DNA of 59,733 nt from Oscillospiraceae bacterium (GCA_017545185.1 JAFWQJ010000087.1:1-59733); one strand, 5' to 3'; counted from the stretch's first letter, positions 32,697-41,556 are shown. Notes: generated by a model from the letters alone, not told the origin. Made by a program: numbers and translations.

Positions 32697-35369
32697 TCAG
32701 TTGATGCTTGCGCCGGACTCGTGAAGAACCGAACTGGTTGTCGGCTGAAAAGGAGCAAGCTCATCCTTGTTGATGATCTTGGCGATGTACCGCAGGATCT
32801 TCGTGATGTCATCGGAGACCACAGAGGCTCCGGTTGTGACGGCACTGTTCTTGAGGCCCTGATCGGTGACCGTTGCAGTGACATCGCTGACCAGATACCG
32901 TGCCAGCAGCACCGCATCCGAAACATCGACCTTGCCGTCGGTGTTGGTGTCGCCCCAGTCCGCGCTCGGAGCCGGGTTCTGAGAGACGGTAACTGTTCTG
33001 TAGACCACGCTGACTTTCGGGCTGTCAGCAGGCTTGCTGATGTCGAAAATGCCGGTATCATTGCTGCCGTAACCGCGCAGGCTCTGATCCCGTACAGCGG
33101 AACTGGCGGAGTCGATGTTGTTCAGGTCAACCAGCACCATGGTGTGACTATAACAGTGCGTTGCACCGTCTTTCTTTTCACACATCACAATGCGCGGGAT
33201 CTCCACGGTGAGTGCTTCTAATTCTTTATTGTTAAATTCCGAGATGAACTTCACTATGATGTTGTAGCCTTGTCCGTTGCTTTCCGCTGCATTATCCTTA
33301 TCATTGGTGACCGTATCGCGCGCCTCGTTTGTCGGTGCGGTCAGGTTTTCGACTGCGAATGTCAGCGGGGCAGTTCCGTTTTTATTCCAGCCGCCCGCAG
33401 CATCCCGCATATCCACAAGTCCCTGCATTTCGGCAGCGGTGCCGGCAAGCACGCGTGTATCCTGCGGATAATAGACGGGGCCGGACTGGCTGACTGCGGT
33501 TTCGTCGATCAGATGCGATTTGCCGGAGGAATCCTTTGCCTCAACTTCGATGCGCTTGATTTTCGCCATGAAATCAGTCGCAGCATTCTGCACCGCCGTT
33601 TTTTGTGCATCGGTCAGGCCGTCATCCTCAAGGAACGGCACCAGCATCAGATTGACGTTGAATGCATAGCCCGGGAAAGAATACTCATTCGGGTTTTCAG
33701 GAACTGTCGTGGTCGGCACGGTCGTAGTCGTGGTCGGAACGGTCGTCGTGACCGGTGCGGCCGTTGTCGTGACGGGCGGCTGCGTGGTCTGCTGGACAGG
33801 CGGGTTATCCACAACGGAATGACCCTGTCCGCCGGGGCCGCCTGCGTCAAGGTTGCTGCCCTCGCCGGAGGAATAGAACTGGGAGAGCGAATAGCCGTTC
33901 TTGCCGAGCGGTGTCTGGTGATCGAGGCCGATGTACTTGCCGCCGGAAGATTTCCAGAGCGCTTTTTCAAACAGCGCGTACTTGGCAGCATCCCACTCCT
34001 TGAACTGCGTATCAAGCAGACCCTCGGTATCGCCCGAATTGGGGTTCAGGCACCAGAAGGTGTGATTGATGTGGTTTTTGATCATGTAATCGCGCAGAAG
34101 CTCCATCCACTTCTTGTTCGCGGTTTCCATTTTGCCGCCCCACTCGCCGATCAGCAGCGGTGCGATATCCTGTTCGTTGATATATGCCCATGTGTCGCGC
34201 CAGTAATCATCGAGCAGTGTCTCCTCGGTAAAGTTCTTGTCAAACCATGTCTGCGCATAAACGGAAGGACCGTAATCATGCGGGGAGTAGACGATCTGAC
34301 CGGAATCCGGAAGAACCGGCAGGTCCTTGACGCCGCGGAGATTGCCGCCCCACCATGCGCCGTACCACTTCGGCTTGTCGCGGCTCGGGTCGGTAATGAA
34401 CTGATCGGCGGTATTCCAGTCATAGCCCTGATCGAACATAGGAGACTGTTCAATGCCTTCGATCAGGATCAGCGCGTGCGGATTGACTGCAAGGATCGAC
34501 TTTGCACATTCCTCTGCGGAATACTTCCAGTTGTTCTTGTCCGTCGAATCATCCCATTTTGCAATCGTATTCGGGCATTCGGTTCCGGAATATCCGCGCT
34601 TGCCGTGCGGTTCGTTTTTCAGGTCATAGGCAAGGATCGTGTCATCATTTGCATATTTCTTCGCCAGCCATGTAATGGAATCCTTCCAGTCATCCCATGT
34701 GATCTGCTTCTTGCTGAAATGACCGATCGCCATATTGCCGGCATCTTCAGCGCCCTCCTGGTAATACCAGAGATTGTAGTTATGACCGGAATTGTGCGCT
34801 GCAGGGCTGTGAACATCAATCAGTGCCTTGATGCCGTACTGCTTGCATTTCTTCATAATGATGTCGAAGATCTCCATGGAGTTCTTCAGCGTTTTGCCGT
34901 CGGATTCAACTAGATCACGGTTGATATCACCGTATGCGCCTGCCTTTGTGACGGTTCCGTCTTCGCCGATTTCATCCTGCGGCGGGTTGTAGGATGCATT
35001 GACCGAGCTGACCGGCAGCGGGTCGCCGTCCATCCACGAAAGCAGCAGCTCCGTGGAGATCGGGAAGCGGATGATGTTGATGCCGTGGCTTGAGACATTG
35101 TCCAGCATATAGTCCAGATCGACGGCATAAAGACCGTGCGGTGCGTTTTCCGTACAGTTCATGCCGAACCAGTTTGCACCGGTCAGCCAGACCTCCTTGC
35201 CGTTCTTGTCAAAGAGACGGCTGCCCTCGGCATGGAGCCAGTCGTCGTTTCCGTCATCCGCGGCGGAAACATTCATCGGGATCTGTACGGTGCTGCCCGC
35301 AAATCCGACAGTTCCCGTTGCGGTGATGACCGCTGCCAGCGCGGCTGACAGCAAAGCTTTGTGTTTCAT
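32697..35369 (-). CDS. Secreted GH5 cellulase with shared pilin-type domain and dockerin (B)
   Basis: The 890-residue protein has, in order: signal peptide; GH5 domain closely similar to cellulase A (acid/base Glu253 in DLKNEPHG, nucleophile in LIGEWGG); Thr/Pro linker near 520-560; a ~225-residue domain from FPGYAFNVNLMLVPFLEDDG (about 564-790) also found in the minor pilin at 21015-22133; and a dockerin (WGDTNTDGKVDVSDAVLLAR). GH5 and dockerin suggest cellulosomal beta-glucan hydrolysis; the middle domain has no known function. The start at 35369 follows GAGAGGGGG. Confidence 0.93.
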   Translation of the reverse strand: MKHKALLSAALAAVITATGTVGFAGSTVQIPMNVSAADDGNDDWLHAEGSRLFDKNGKEVWLTGANWFGMNCTENAPHGLYAVDLDYMLDNVSSHGINIIRFPISTELLLSWMDGDPLPVSSVNASYNPPQDEIGEDGTVTKAGAYGDINRDLVESDGKTLKNSMEIFDIIMKKCKQYGIKALIDVHSPAAHNSGHNYNLWYYQEGAEDAGNMAIGHFSKKQITWDDWKDSITWLAKKYANDDTILAYDLKNEPHGKRGYSGTECPNTIAKWDDSTDKNNWKYSAEECAKSILAVNPHALILIEGIEQSPMFDQGYDWNTADQFITDPSRDKPKWYGAWWGGNLRGVKDLPVLPDSGQIVYSPHDYGPSVYAQTWFDKNFTEETLLDDYWRDTWAYINEQDIAPLLIGEWGGKMETANKKWMELLRDYMIKNHINHTFWCLNPNSGDTEGLLDTQFKEWDAAKYALFEKALWKSSGGKYIGLDHQTPLGKNGYSLSQFYSSGEGSNLDAGGPGGQGHSVVDNPPVQQTTQPPVTTTAAPVTTTVPTTTTTVPTTTVPENPNEYSFPGYAFNVNLMLVPFLEDDGLTDAQKTAVQNAATDFMAKIKRIEVEAKDSSGKSHLIDETAVSQSGPVYYPQDTRVLAGTAAEMQGLVDMRDAAGGWNKNGTAPLTFAVENLTAPTNEARDTVTNDKDNAAESNGQGYNIIVKFISEFNNKELEALTVEIPRIVMCEKKDGATHCYSHTMVLVDLNNIDSASSAVRDQSLRGYGSNDTGIFDISKPADSPKVSVVYRTVTVSQNPAPSADWGDTNTDGKVDVSDAVLLARYLVSDVTATVTDQGLKNSAVTTGASVVSDDITKILRYIAKIINKDELAPFQPTTSSVLHESGASIN

Positions 35370-35423
35370 GATAGAATCCCCCTCTCGAAATTTGAGCATG
35401 TGAAACACGGTGAATATAACAAT

Positions 35424-35456
35424 GCAGCGGAATGCCCCTCGCCTGCATCCCGCTGC
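35424..35456 (-). terminator. Weak terminator after sseB
   Basis: GCAGCGGAATGC pairs with GCATCCCGCTGC with one mismatch; on the minus strand TTGTTATATT follows. It lies between sseB and cellulase B. Confidence 0.5.
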
Positions 35457-35472
35457 ACCGTTTGTACATAGA

Positions 35473-36420
35473 TCAGAAAATGCCGAAGCGCTTTTTCTCG
35501 TAGAACGGCTTTTCAGCAGCAACGAGCTCCTTGGCGCGGATCGACGTGGAAGCAACGCAGTCAAACGGGATGTCGGAATAGTCAGCGCAGTCCTTGGCAA
35601 GTGCCTCGCTGATCGCATCCATATCGGTGTTTTCATCTGCTTCCAGTGCGATCAGGAGGTAACGCTCACCCTTCTCGGTCTCCGGACGGATGTACGCCTT
35701 CTTGACGGTTTTCTGCTTCTTGAGCACGCCCTTGAGCGCGTTCAGCAGATCGTCCGTGACCGGATCGGCCTCCGGCTCGGACTGCTCGTCCGCAGAAGCC
35801 TTTGCAGCCTCCATGTCCGCCATTGCCTGACGGATCAGATCCTGCTGTGCCTCGCGGGAGTTCTCAGCAGCGCCGAGAACATTGGTCGGCTGCGGAACGG
35901 GCTCGGGCATCGGCTGCGGCACGGGCTGACCCGGTGCGGGCTGCGGTGCGGAGAGCACCAGCTCGCCGCCTTTGTCGCCGATCGCGATGATCTGCTGACG
36001 GATCAGGCAGAGCGCGCTGCCGAACGGATTGATGACCACGCCGTTGATCGCCTCATTGGCCTTCATGAAGTGATAGAGGTCATTGAAGGACATGACAGCG
36101 ACCTGGAAGCGCTCGCCGGGCTGACGGTTCTTTTTCAGCTCGACCTCATCGGTGAAGGCGGGCATGAATTTTTCGTTCTTCGGGTTTGTCATGATCTGGA
36201 ACGCGACGCGTGCCTGCTGGGGCTCGCCTTCTTTCGGCTGCTCTGCGGGCTGCTCGACCATAGCAGGCAGGAGATACTTTGCTTCGATTGCTGCCTTCAG
36301 GAAAGCAATTTCGTGTTCACGGAAAACTTCAGGGTTGTCTCTGTTCGCAAGATCCAGCTTAAAGGTGGCCATTGCATCAACGAGAACCGGATTGGTGATC
36401 GGCTGCATAGGTTCTGCCAT
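35473..36420 (-). CDS. SseB family protein
   Basis: This 315-residue protein fits SseB (enhanced serine sensitivity). The N-terminal domain contains FNDLYHFMKANEAINGVVINPFG, a Pro/Gln linker follows (about 160-185), and the C-terminal domain ends with KKAYIRPETEKGERYLLIALEAD and a FDCVAST strand. SseB-like proteins are cytosolic and their role is poorly known. AGGAGGATT precedes the ATG. The promoter is at 36486-36514. Confidence 0.8.
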   Translation of the reverse strand: MAEPMQPITNPVLVDAMATFKLDLANRDNPEVFREHEIAFLKAAIEAKYLLPAMVEQPAEQPKEGEPQQARVAFQIMTNPKNEKFMPAFTDEVELKKNRQPGERFQVAVMSFNDLYHFMKANEAINGVVINPFGSALCLIRQQIIAIGDKGGELVLSAPQPAPGQPVPQPMPEPVPQPTNVLGAAENSREAQQDLIRQAMADMEAAKASADEQSEPEADPVTDDLLNALKGVLKKQKTVKKAYIRPETEKGERYLLIALEADENTDMDAISEALAKDCADYSDIPFDCVASTSIRAKELVAAEKPFYEKKRFGIF

Positions 36421-36485
36421 TGAGAATCCTCCTCATCATAGTCAAAATGTCGTTATATCGCTGCTGCATTTCAGCGTATAAAACC

Positions 36486-36514
36486 ATTCTACCATATTTT
36501 AAGGAAAAAAGCAA
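36486..36514 (-). promoter_or_regulatory. Promoter of sseB
   Basis: Minus strand TTGCTT (36514-36509), 17 bases, TAGAAT (36491-36486). Confidence 0.78.
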
Positions 36515-36552
36515 GCAGGTTTTCAAGATTTCACAGGATTTTCTTATAACAC

Positions 36553-36800
36553 AAAACGGACAGACCGTTTCCGGTCTGTCCGCGTCACAATCAGTCTCCG
36601 CCTTGCCGTCGCCTGAACAATAAAACCCGCTTTTGGCAGGTGGGTATTCGCCTGTGCATCTCACGCTCCCTGGCAACCGCTGTTGTCAGCGGGAGGTCTG
36701 CAATACTTGACACAGAGCAGGATTCCCTGAATATAAGTGTTGGATTATATCAAATCAGGCTTGCTCGCACAAGGCAGAATGCATTGTGTTTGCCTTTGCT
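36553..36800 (-). ncRNA. ssrS: Small structured RNA, probably 6S-like
   Basis: A ~250-nt minus-strand unit without a gene runs from a good promoter (36807-36835) to a terminator with an 11-bp perfect stem (36557-36567/36572-36582, then TTTTG). The RNA can fold as one long rod: TGCCTTG and GCCTGA near the 5' side pair with TCAGGC and CAAGGCG near the 3' side. Inside lies a large unpaired bubble (DNA reads GATATAATCC), and CTGTGT/GCACAG forms the upper arm. A long rod with a central promoter-like bubble is the 6S RNA design. The family call is by shape, not by search. Confidence 0.5.
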
Positions 36801-36806
36801 GTATTT

Positions 36807-36835
36807 AGTATAACATGAAGTTCAAAAAAAATCAA
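36807..36835 (-). promoter_or_regulatory. Promoter of the 6S-like RNA
   Basis: Minus strand TTGATT (36835-36830), 17 bases, TATACT (36812-36807). Confidence 0.75.
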
Positions 36836-36853
36836 TAGGTAAATTTCACTAAA

Positions 36854-36873
36854 ATCCAGCACAAATGTTGGAT
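36854..36873 (-). terminator. Weak terminator after the DUF1292 gene
   Basis: ATCCAGCA pairs with TGTTGGAT (one wobble); on the minus strand TTTTAG follows. Confidence 0.5.
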
Positions 36874-36877
36874 AACT

Positions 36878-37219
36878 TTACTCGTTATCGCTATCGTCCT
36901 CGTCCTCATCATCAGCGTCGAGGCGCTCAATGAACAGGTCGGCGATGCGCTCGTACTCCTCGTCGCTCTCGATCGGCACAAGGATCTCGCTGCCGTCCTC
37001 ATCGGTCTTTGCACAGAGCACGACCAGCTCGACCTCGCCCTCCAGCAGCTCCTCCGGATTCTCGATATGCGGGATCAGTGCAAAGTAGACCTGCCCGTTC
37101 TCCTCCATCATATCGACCATTTCAAACAGCTTCTCATTGCCTTCCTCGTCCACGAGCGTGTAGAGATCGGCGTCGTCCATCCGTTCATCCTGTTCCATTG
37201 GTGTATTTTGATCTTGCAT
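36878..37219 (-). CDS. DUF1292 domain protein
   Basis: The 113-residue acidic protein contains the DUF1292 pattern YTLVDEEGNEKLFEMVDM, then VYFALIPHIE, and LVVLCAKTDEDGSEILVPIES. It ends in an Asp/Glu run. DUF1292 proteins are small cytosolic proteins of Firmicutes with unknown role, often near ruvX and ireB. The ATG at 37219 is chosen because GGAG lies seven bases upstream. Confidence 0.85.
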   Translation of the reverse strand: MQDQNTPMEQDERMDDADLYTLVDEEGNEKLFEMVDMMEENGQVYFALIPHIENPEELLEGEVELVVLCAKTDEDGSEILVPIESDEEYERIADLFIERLDADDEDEDDSDNE

Positions 37220-37281
37220 TCTCATACTCCGTTCCGCCGGATCACATCCGGACTGAAATTTACGGGCAAGCCGCATACTAT

Positions 37282-37310
37282 ATTTTAACCGATTTTGCGG
37301 AAAATGTCAA
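37282..37310 (-). promoter_or_regulatory. Promoter of the DUF1292 gene
   Basis: Minus strand TTGACA (37310-37305), 17 bases, TAAAAT (37287-37282). It is divergent from the promoter of the large RNA at 37389. Confidence 0.85.
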
Positions 37311-37388
37311 GTGTCAATTTGCATGATGATTTTCACGGAACTTCAATATAATTTTCACAATACTTTCAAAAAAAGTTGCTGAAAACTA

Positions 37389-37417
37389 TTGACAAAACCG
37401 GAATATCGTGCTATAAT
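37389..37417 (+). promoter_or_regulatory. Consensus promoter of the large structured RNA
   Basis: TTGACA (37389-37394), exactly 17 bases, TATAAT (37412-37417): a perfect sigma-A promoter. Confidence 0.9.
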
Positions 37418-37423
37418 AAAACC

Positions 37424-38201
37424 ATAAGAACAGCACAGCCGATACCGAGGCGAAGGCAGCGAACAGTTCCGCAGAGGCGGAGGTTCGGGTATGACAGGAC
37501 TTTCGCGAGATGCAGTTACGGAGCGCAGTTCCGGCTGTTCTTATCACACCGAATCATGCGGCGTTTCCGGTTCGCTCATCGTCTGAGCGGATTCCGAAAC
37601 GGCTTCCCTGAGAAGGAGTGCCGAGGATCCGGCCGCAAATTCCGATTCAGAAAGGATGCGTGAGGACCGATGGATATGACGGCAGCAGTCCCGTTCCATG
37701 ACGGTGGCTCGCGTGCGGTGTGTTCTGTGTGACATGAAGCACTCTCTTGCTTCCGGTCATTCGCCGAATCTGTAGCCGGCAATGAACGGATATGCGGGTG
37801 CACTTCCGATACGGAAGCCGACACAGAATGCCGCCTGCCAACGGGCAGGAGCGAAAGCAGCGCGCAGCCGCGATGAAGCAAGCAGGTGGATACCATAGAC
37901 TGTAAGCGGTACAGTCAAGCAGCGGAGACGGGTGTTGAAGAGAAAGGCTCCTGTCGGCGGCCGCTGAGTAGATGATGCATGACCGTCAGGGTTTTCGGGA
38001 AAGATGACTGACCCCGTGCGGCTCGGAAGCAGATGCACGACTGCGGAGGAGTCAGCTTGGGAGCACCGGGGCGCATCGCAGAGAGGATGTGAAGCGGCTC
38101 CCGCACAAATGCCGGTCGGCATTGATATAGTTCCACACTATACCGAAACAACTGAATAACAAATAAGGGGAGGCTTCGGAACCGAAGCCTCCTTTATTTT
38201 T
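37424..38201 (+). ncRNA. Large structured noncoding RNA candidate (~775 nt)
   Basis: No credible gene lies here, yet a perfect promoter and a strong terminator bound it. The predicted first base (37424) begins an 11-bp perfect helix, ATAAGAACAGC with 37534-37544. Further stems are TTCTGTGT (37723) with ACACAGAA (37821), CTTCCG-ATA-CGGAAG (37803), CCTGCC/GGCAGG (37834), GACTGTA-AGCGG-TACAGTC (37898), CCCCGTGC (38012) with a bulged GCACCGGGG (38063), AATGCC/GGCATT (38108) and TATAGT-TCCAC-ACTATA (38126). A GC-GAAA-GC loop lies at 37851. Size and density resemble the ornate large RNAs (ROOL, GOLLD, OLE); I cannot assign it to one. RNase P and tmRNA signatures are absent. Confidence 0.75.
38169..38201 (+). 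terminator. Terminator of the large structured RNA
   Basis: GGAGGCTTCGG pairs with CCGAAGCCTCC, followed by TTTATTTTTT. Confidence 0.9.
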
Positions 38202-38246
38202 TCATAAAATTTTATTGTGATAATGCATAAAAATAGCAGAATGGGC

Positions 38247-38275
38247 TTGCGGTTTTTCTGAAGTCATGGTATAAT
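38247..38275 (+). promoter_or_regulatory. Promoter of the glycogen phosphorylase gene
   Basis: TTGCGG (38247-38252), 17 bases, TATAAT (38270-38275). Confidence 0.78.
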
Positions 38276-38335
38276 AAATTCGTATTATTTGCAACAGGAT
38301 AGGATCAGACAGCATCACTATACAGGAGGATCATT

Positions 38336-40696
38336 ATGAATCGTGCGGAAACGATCCTGAAAGCGGCGGAGGCGGCGCTCGGAATGCCTGCAAAAGAGGC
38401 GGAACCGGCCGCGCTGCACAATGCGCTCGGTGCGGCTGTGCTGCATGAGCTGCTCCCGCGCTGGAACGAATGCCGCAGTGCACATCTCGCAAACCGCCGC
38501 GTCTGCTATTTTTCCATGGAGTTTCTCCTGGGCAGGGCGGTCTATAATAATCTGTACTGTCTCGGCCTGCTGGACGATATGGAAAAGGCAATGGAGCAGG
38601 CAGGGACATCGGTCAGCGTCTTTGAGGAGATCGAGGACGCAGCACTCGGCAACGGCGGACTCGGCAGACTGGCAGCCTGTTTTCTGGACAGCGCCGCGGC
38701 GTGCTCGCTGCCGGTGGACGGCTACGGCATCCGCTATAAATACGGCCTGTTCAAACAGGGCTTTGCCGACGGCCGGCAGACCGAGACCGGCGACGACTGG
38801 CAGCGCTTCGGCGACCCGTGGAGCATCCGGAAGGACTGCGATGCGGTGACGGTCAGCTACCGCGGACAGCGCGTCCGTGCCGTGCCCTATGACATGCCGG
38901 TGATCGGCTTTTCACAGGACGGCAGTCTGCCGCATATCGGCACGCTGCGTCTGTGGCAGGCAGAGCCGGACGAGGCCTTTGATTTCAACACCTTCAACGC
39001 GCAGGATTATCTTGCGGCATCTGCGGAAACAGTCTATGCGGAGGATATTTCCCGCTGCCTGTATCCGAATGACGATACGAGAGCAGGCAAGGCGCTCCGC
39101 CTGAAACAGCAGTATTTCTTCTGTGCGGCGTCGCTGGCCGACTGCCTGAAAAAGCATAAGGCGCAGTTCGGTACGCTGGATTCGCTGCCGGAGCATCTGG
39201 CCGTGCAGCTCAATGATACGCACCCGGTCATCTCCATTCCGGAGCTGATCCGCCTGCTGAAAGCGGAGGGCTATTCCTTCACGGAAGCGCTCGGCATGGC
39301 AAAGCAGATCTTCTCGTATACGAATCACACGATCATGCAGGAGGCACTGGAAAAGTGGGACTGCGATCTCGTGGAGGAGCTTCTCCCGGAGATCTACGCG
39401 GTCATCCTGCAGATCTCGGAGCAGTTCCTCGCGGAGCTTTACGCAAAGGATACCCCGCAGGAGCAGATCAATGCGGTGCGCATCATTCAGAACGGACAGG
39501 TTCGCATGGCAGATCTTGCAATGTACGCCGGACGCTATGTCAACGGTGTTGCGGAGATCCACACGGAGCTGCTGAAAACGACCGTTCTGAAAGAATGGTA
39601 TGCGCTGGCACCGGAGAAATTCCAGAACAAGACCAACGGCATCACGCAGCGGCGCTGGCTGGGCGTCTGCAACCCGCAGCTGACGGAGCTGTTTGCAGAA
39701 CTGAGCGGTTCAAAGGGCTTCCTGACCGATCTGGAGCAGCTGCGCGGGCTTTCCGGCTATGCGGAGGACAGCAGCGTGCTGGAACGCTTCCGGGCGGTCA
39801 AGCAGATCAAAAAAGACGCGCTTGCGCGGTATATCGAAAAAACGGAGGGCGTCCGGATCGACCCCGCATCCTGCTTCGATATCCAGATCAAGCGGCTGCA
39901 TGAATACAAGCGGCAGCTTCTGAATGCATTTTCGATCCTCTGGATCTACTACGGCATCAAGGACGGCACGATCCGTGACCTTCCGCCGGTGACGTTCCTG
40001 TTCGGCGCAAAGGCCGCACCGGGCTACCGCCGCGCCAAGGCGATCATCAAGTATATCAACGAGATCGCAAAGCTGATCGGCAGCGACCCGGATGTGCGGG
40101 ATGTGCTCAAAGTGCATTTCGTCACGAATTATAATGTGTCCTACGCGGAAAAGCTGGTCGCCGCCTGCGATATTTCCGAGCAGATCTCAACAGCGGGCAC
40201 GGAGGCTTCCGGCACCGGCAACATGAAGATGATGCTCAACGGTGCGGTGACGCTCGGCACGCTGGACGGCGCGAACATCGAGATCGTCGCGTCCGCGGGA
40301 ACGGAAAACAATTATATCTTCGGCGCAACGGTCGAAGAACTGGAAAAGCTCTCTGGCTATTGCCCGCGTGCGGTGCTTGCGAAAGATCCGCAGATTGCGC
40401 GCGTCGTGCAGAGCCTGATCGACGGTACAGTATCCGACGGCGGAACAGGAGAGTTCCGGGAGCTCTATTTTGCATTGCTCGACGGCGCAAGCTGGCACCA
40501 GCCGGATCATTATTATCTGCTGCTGGATCTGCCGGATTACGTTGAGACGAAGCTCCGTGCGCTCCGTGATTACGGCAGCGACCCGGCGGGCTTTGCCGCA
40601 AAACAATGGCGCAATGCCTGCGCCGCAGGACCGTTCAGTTCAGACCGCACGATCCGGCAGTATGCAGCGGAATGCTGGCATATCGGGCCGGTGTGA
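38336..40696 (+). CDS. glgP: Glycogen/maltodextrin phosphorylase
   Basis: The 786-residue protein is a GT35 alpha-glucan phosphorylase, which releases glucose-1-phosphate from glycogen in the cytosol. Visible marks are CYFSMEFLLGRAVYNNL, ALGNGGLGRLAACFLDS, LQLNDTHPVISIPELI-type and KFQNKTNGITQRRWL regions, and EASGTGNMKMMLNGA with the Lys that binds pyridoxal phosphate. Length is normal. AGGAGG lies eight bases before the ATG. A DUF805 gene follows after 22 bases and is probably cotranscribed. Glycogen storage suits a bacterium growing on cellodextrins. Confidence 0.95.
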   Translation: MNRAETILKAAEAALGMPAKEAEPAALHNALGAAVLHELLPRWNECRSAHLANRRVCYFSMEFLLGRAVYNNLYCLGLLDDMEKAMEQAGTSVSVFEEIEDAALGNGGLGRLAACFLDSAAACSLPVDGYGIRYKYGLFKQGFADGRQTETGDDWQRFGDPWSIRKDCDAVTVSYRGQRVRAVPYDMPVIGFSQDGSLPHIGTLRLWQAEPDEAFDFNTFNAQDYLAASAETVYAEDISRCLYPNDDTRAGKALRLKQQYFFCAASLADCLKKHKAQFGTLDSLPEHLAVQLNDTHPVISIPELIRLLKAEGYSFTEALGMAKQIFSYTNHTIMQEALEKWDCDLVEELLPEIYAVILQISEQFLAELYAKDTPQEQINAVRIIQNGQVRMADLAMYAGRYVNGVAEIHTELLKTTVLKEWYALAPEKFQNKTNGITQRRWLGVCNPQLTELFAELSGSKGFLTDLEQLRGLSGYAEDSSVLERFRAVKQIKKDALARYIEKTEGVRIDPASCFDIQIKRLHEYKRQLLNAFSILWIYYGIKDGTIRDLPPVTFLFGAKAAPGYRRAKAIIKYINEIAKLIGSDPDVRDVLKVHFVTNYNVSYAEKLVAACDISEQISTAGTEASGTGNMKMMLNGAVTLGTLDGANIEIVASAGTENNYIFGATVEELEKLSGYCPRAVLAKDPQIARVVQSLIDGTVSDGGTGEFRELYFALLDGASWHQPDHYYLLLDLPDYVETKLRALRDYGSDPAGFAAKQWRNACAAGPFSSDRTIRQYAAECWHIGPV

Positions 40697-40718
40697 GGCG
40701 GCAGACAAGGAGACTGTC

Positions 40719-41096
40719 ATGCAAGAAGGCTCTGTGCTCCGGAGCTACGGAGCCATGTTCCGGCAATACGCGGTATTCCGCGGCCGGACTGACCGCGCAG
40801 ATTACTGGCGCGCGATGACCGTGCACAGCACCCTGCTGATCTTACTGGTCATTGCCGCAGCGGTATCTATGGACGAAGGCTTTTTTCACCTGCTTCAGCT
40901 TTACCGGCTTGCGACGATCGTTCCGGCCTATGCGCTTTCGGCGCGGCGCCTGCACGATATCGGCAGAAGCGGCTGGTGGTCGCTGACCGCAGCAAGCGGG
41001 ATCGGTGCCGTCGTCCTTATGATTTGGCTAGCACGGGTGGGGGAACCGGATGAAAACCTGTTCGGCGCAGACCCGCATCCCGTCAGCAGATATTAA
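40719..41096 (+). CDS. DUF805 membrane protein (first of two)
   Basis: This 125-residue protein has the DUF805 pattern: GRTDRADYWRA near the start, three membrane helices, and ALSARRLHDIGRSGWWSL before the last helix. DUF805 proteins (YhaH-like) are small inner membrane proteins of unknown role. The ATG at 40719 follows AAGGAG, 22 bases after glgP. Confidence 0.85.
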   Translation: MQEGSVLRSYGAMFRQYAVFRGRTDRADYWRAMTVHSTLLILLVIAAAVSMDEGFFHLLQLYRLATIVPAYALSARRLHDIGRSGWWSLTAASGIGAVVLMIWLARVGEPDENLFGADPHPVSRY

Positions 41097-41116
41097 AAAA
41101 CTCGGAGGTATTATAA

Positions 41117-41497
41117 ATGGATAAGATCTTGAATTTACCCTTTGTCAATGCCTGGCTGAAGATGCTCGCGAATTTCAGTGATTTCAAGGGCAGAGCAAGC
41201 AAGGCTGATTACTGGTGGGCAGTGCTCGGCAACATCATCGTTTCGGCAGTGCTCGGCTTTATTTGCGGTCTGCTCGGGTCCTTCGGCAGTGTGCTCCTGA
41301 CGCTGATCAGCCTTGTGCTGGCGATCCCGGGACTTGCACTCACCGTGCGCAGACTGCATGACACCGGCAAGTCCGGCTGGTTTGTGCTCATCTCCCTTGT
41401 TCCGCTGGTCGGCGCGATCCTGCTGATCGTCTGGCTGGTCAAGGACGGCGACGAGGACGATAATCAGTACGGTTCCAATCCGAAGTACGTCGGTTGA
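41117..41497 (+). CDS. DUF805 membrane protein (second of two)
   Basis: The 126-residue protein shares the DUF805 layout with its upstream neighbour: FKGRASKADYWWAVL, three or four membrane helices, LTVRRLHDTGKSGWFVLI, and the C-terminal DNQYGSNPK tail typical of the family. The tandem pair arose by duplication and probably belongs to the glgP operon. A terminator follows. Confidence 0.9.
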   Translation: MDKILNLPFVNAWLKMLANFSDFKGRASKADYWWAVLGNIIVSAVLGFICGLLGSFGSVLLTLISLVLAIPGLALTVRRLHDTGKSGWFVLISLVPLVGAILLIVWLVKDGDEDDNQYGSNPKYVG

Positions 41498-41502
41498 TAA
41501 CA

Positions 41503-41546
41503 AAACGGCAGATCCTGTACTGCGGCGGGGTCTGCCGTTTATTTTT
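41503..41546 (+). terminator. Terminator after the DUF805 pair
   Basis: AAACGGCAGA (41503-41512) pairs with TCTGCCGTTT (41531-41540), followed by ATTTTT. Confidence 0.85.
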
Positions 41547-41556
41547 GTCCGGGTGC

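Noticed and set aside
37576-38151. Minus-strand reading frames of 60 to 120 codons in the large RNA region
   Set aside because: No ribosome binding sites, Arg/Ser/Cys-rich products, and strong RNA structure on the plus strand explain the region better.
37424-38201. RNase P RNA or tmRNA
   Set aside because: The conserved RNase P core words and a tmRNA peptide frame with a tRNA-like end are not present.
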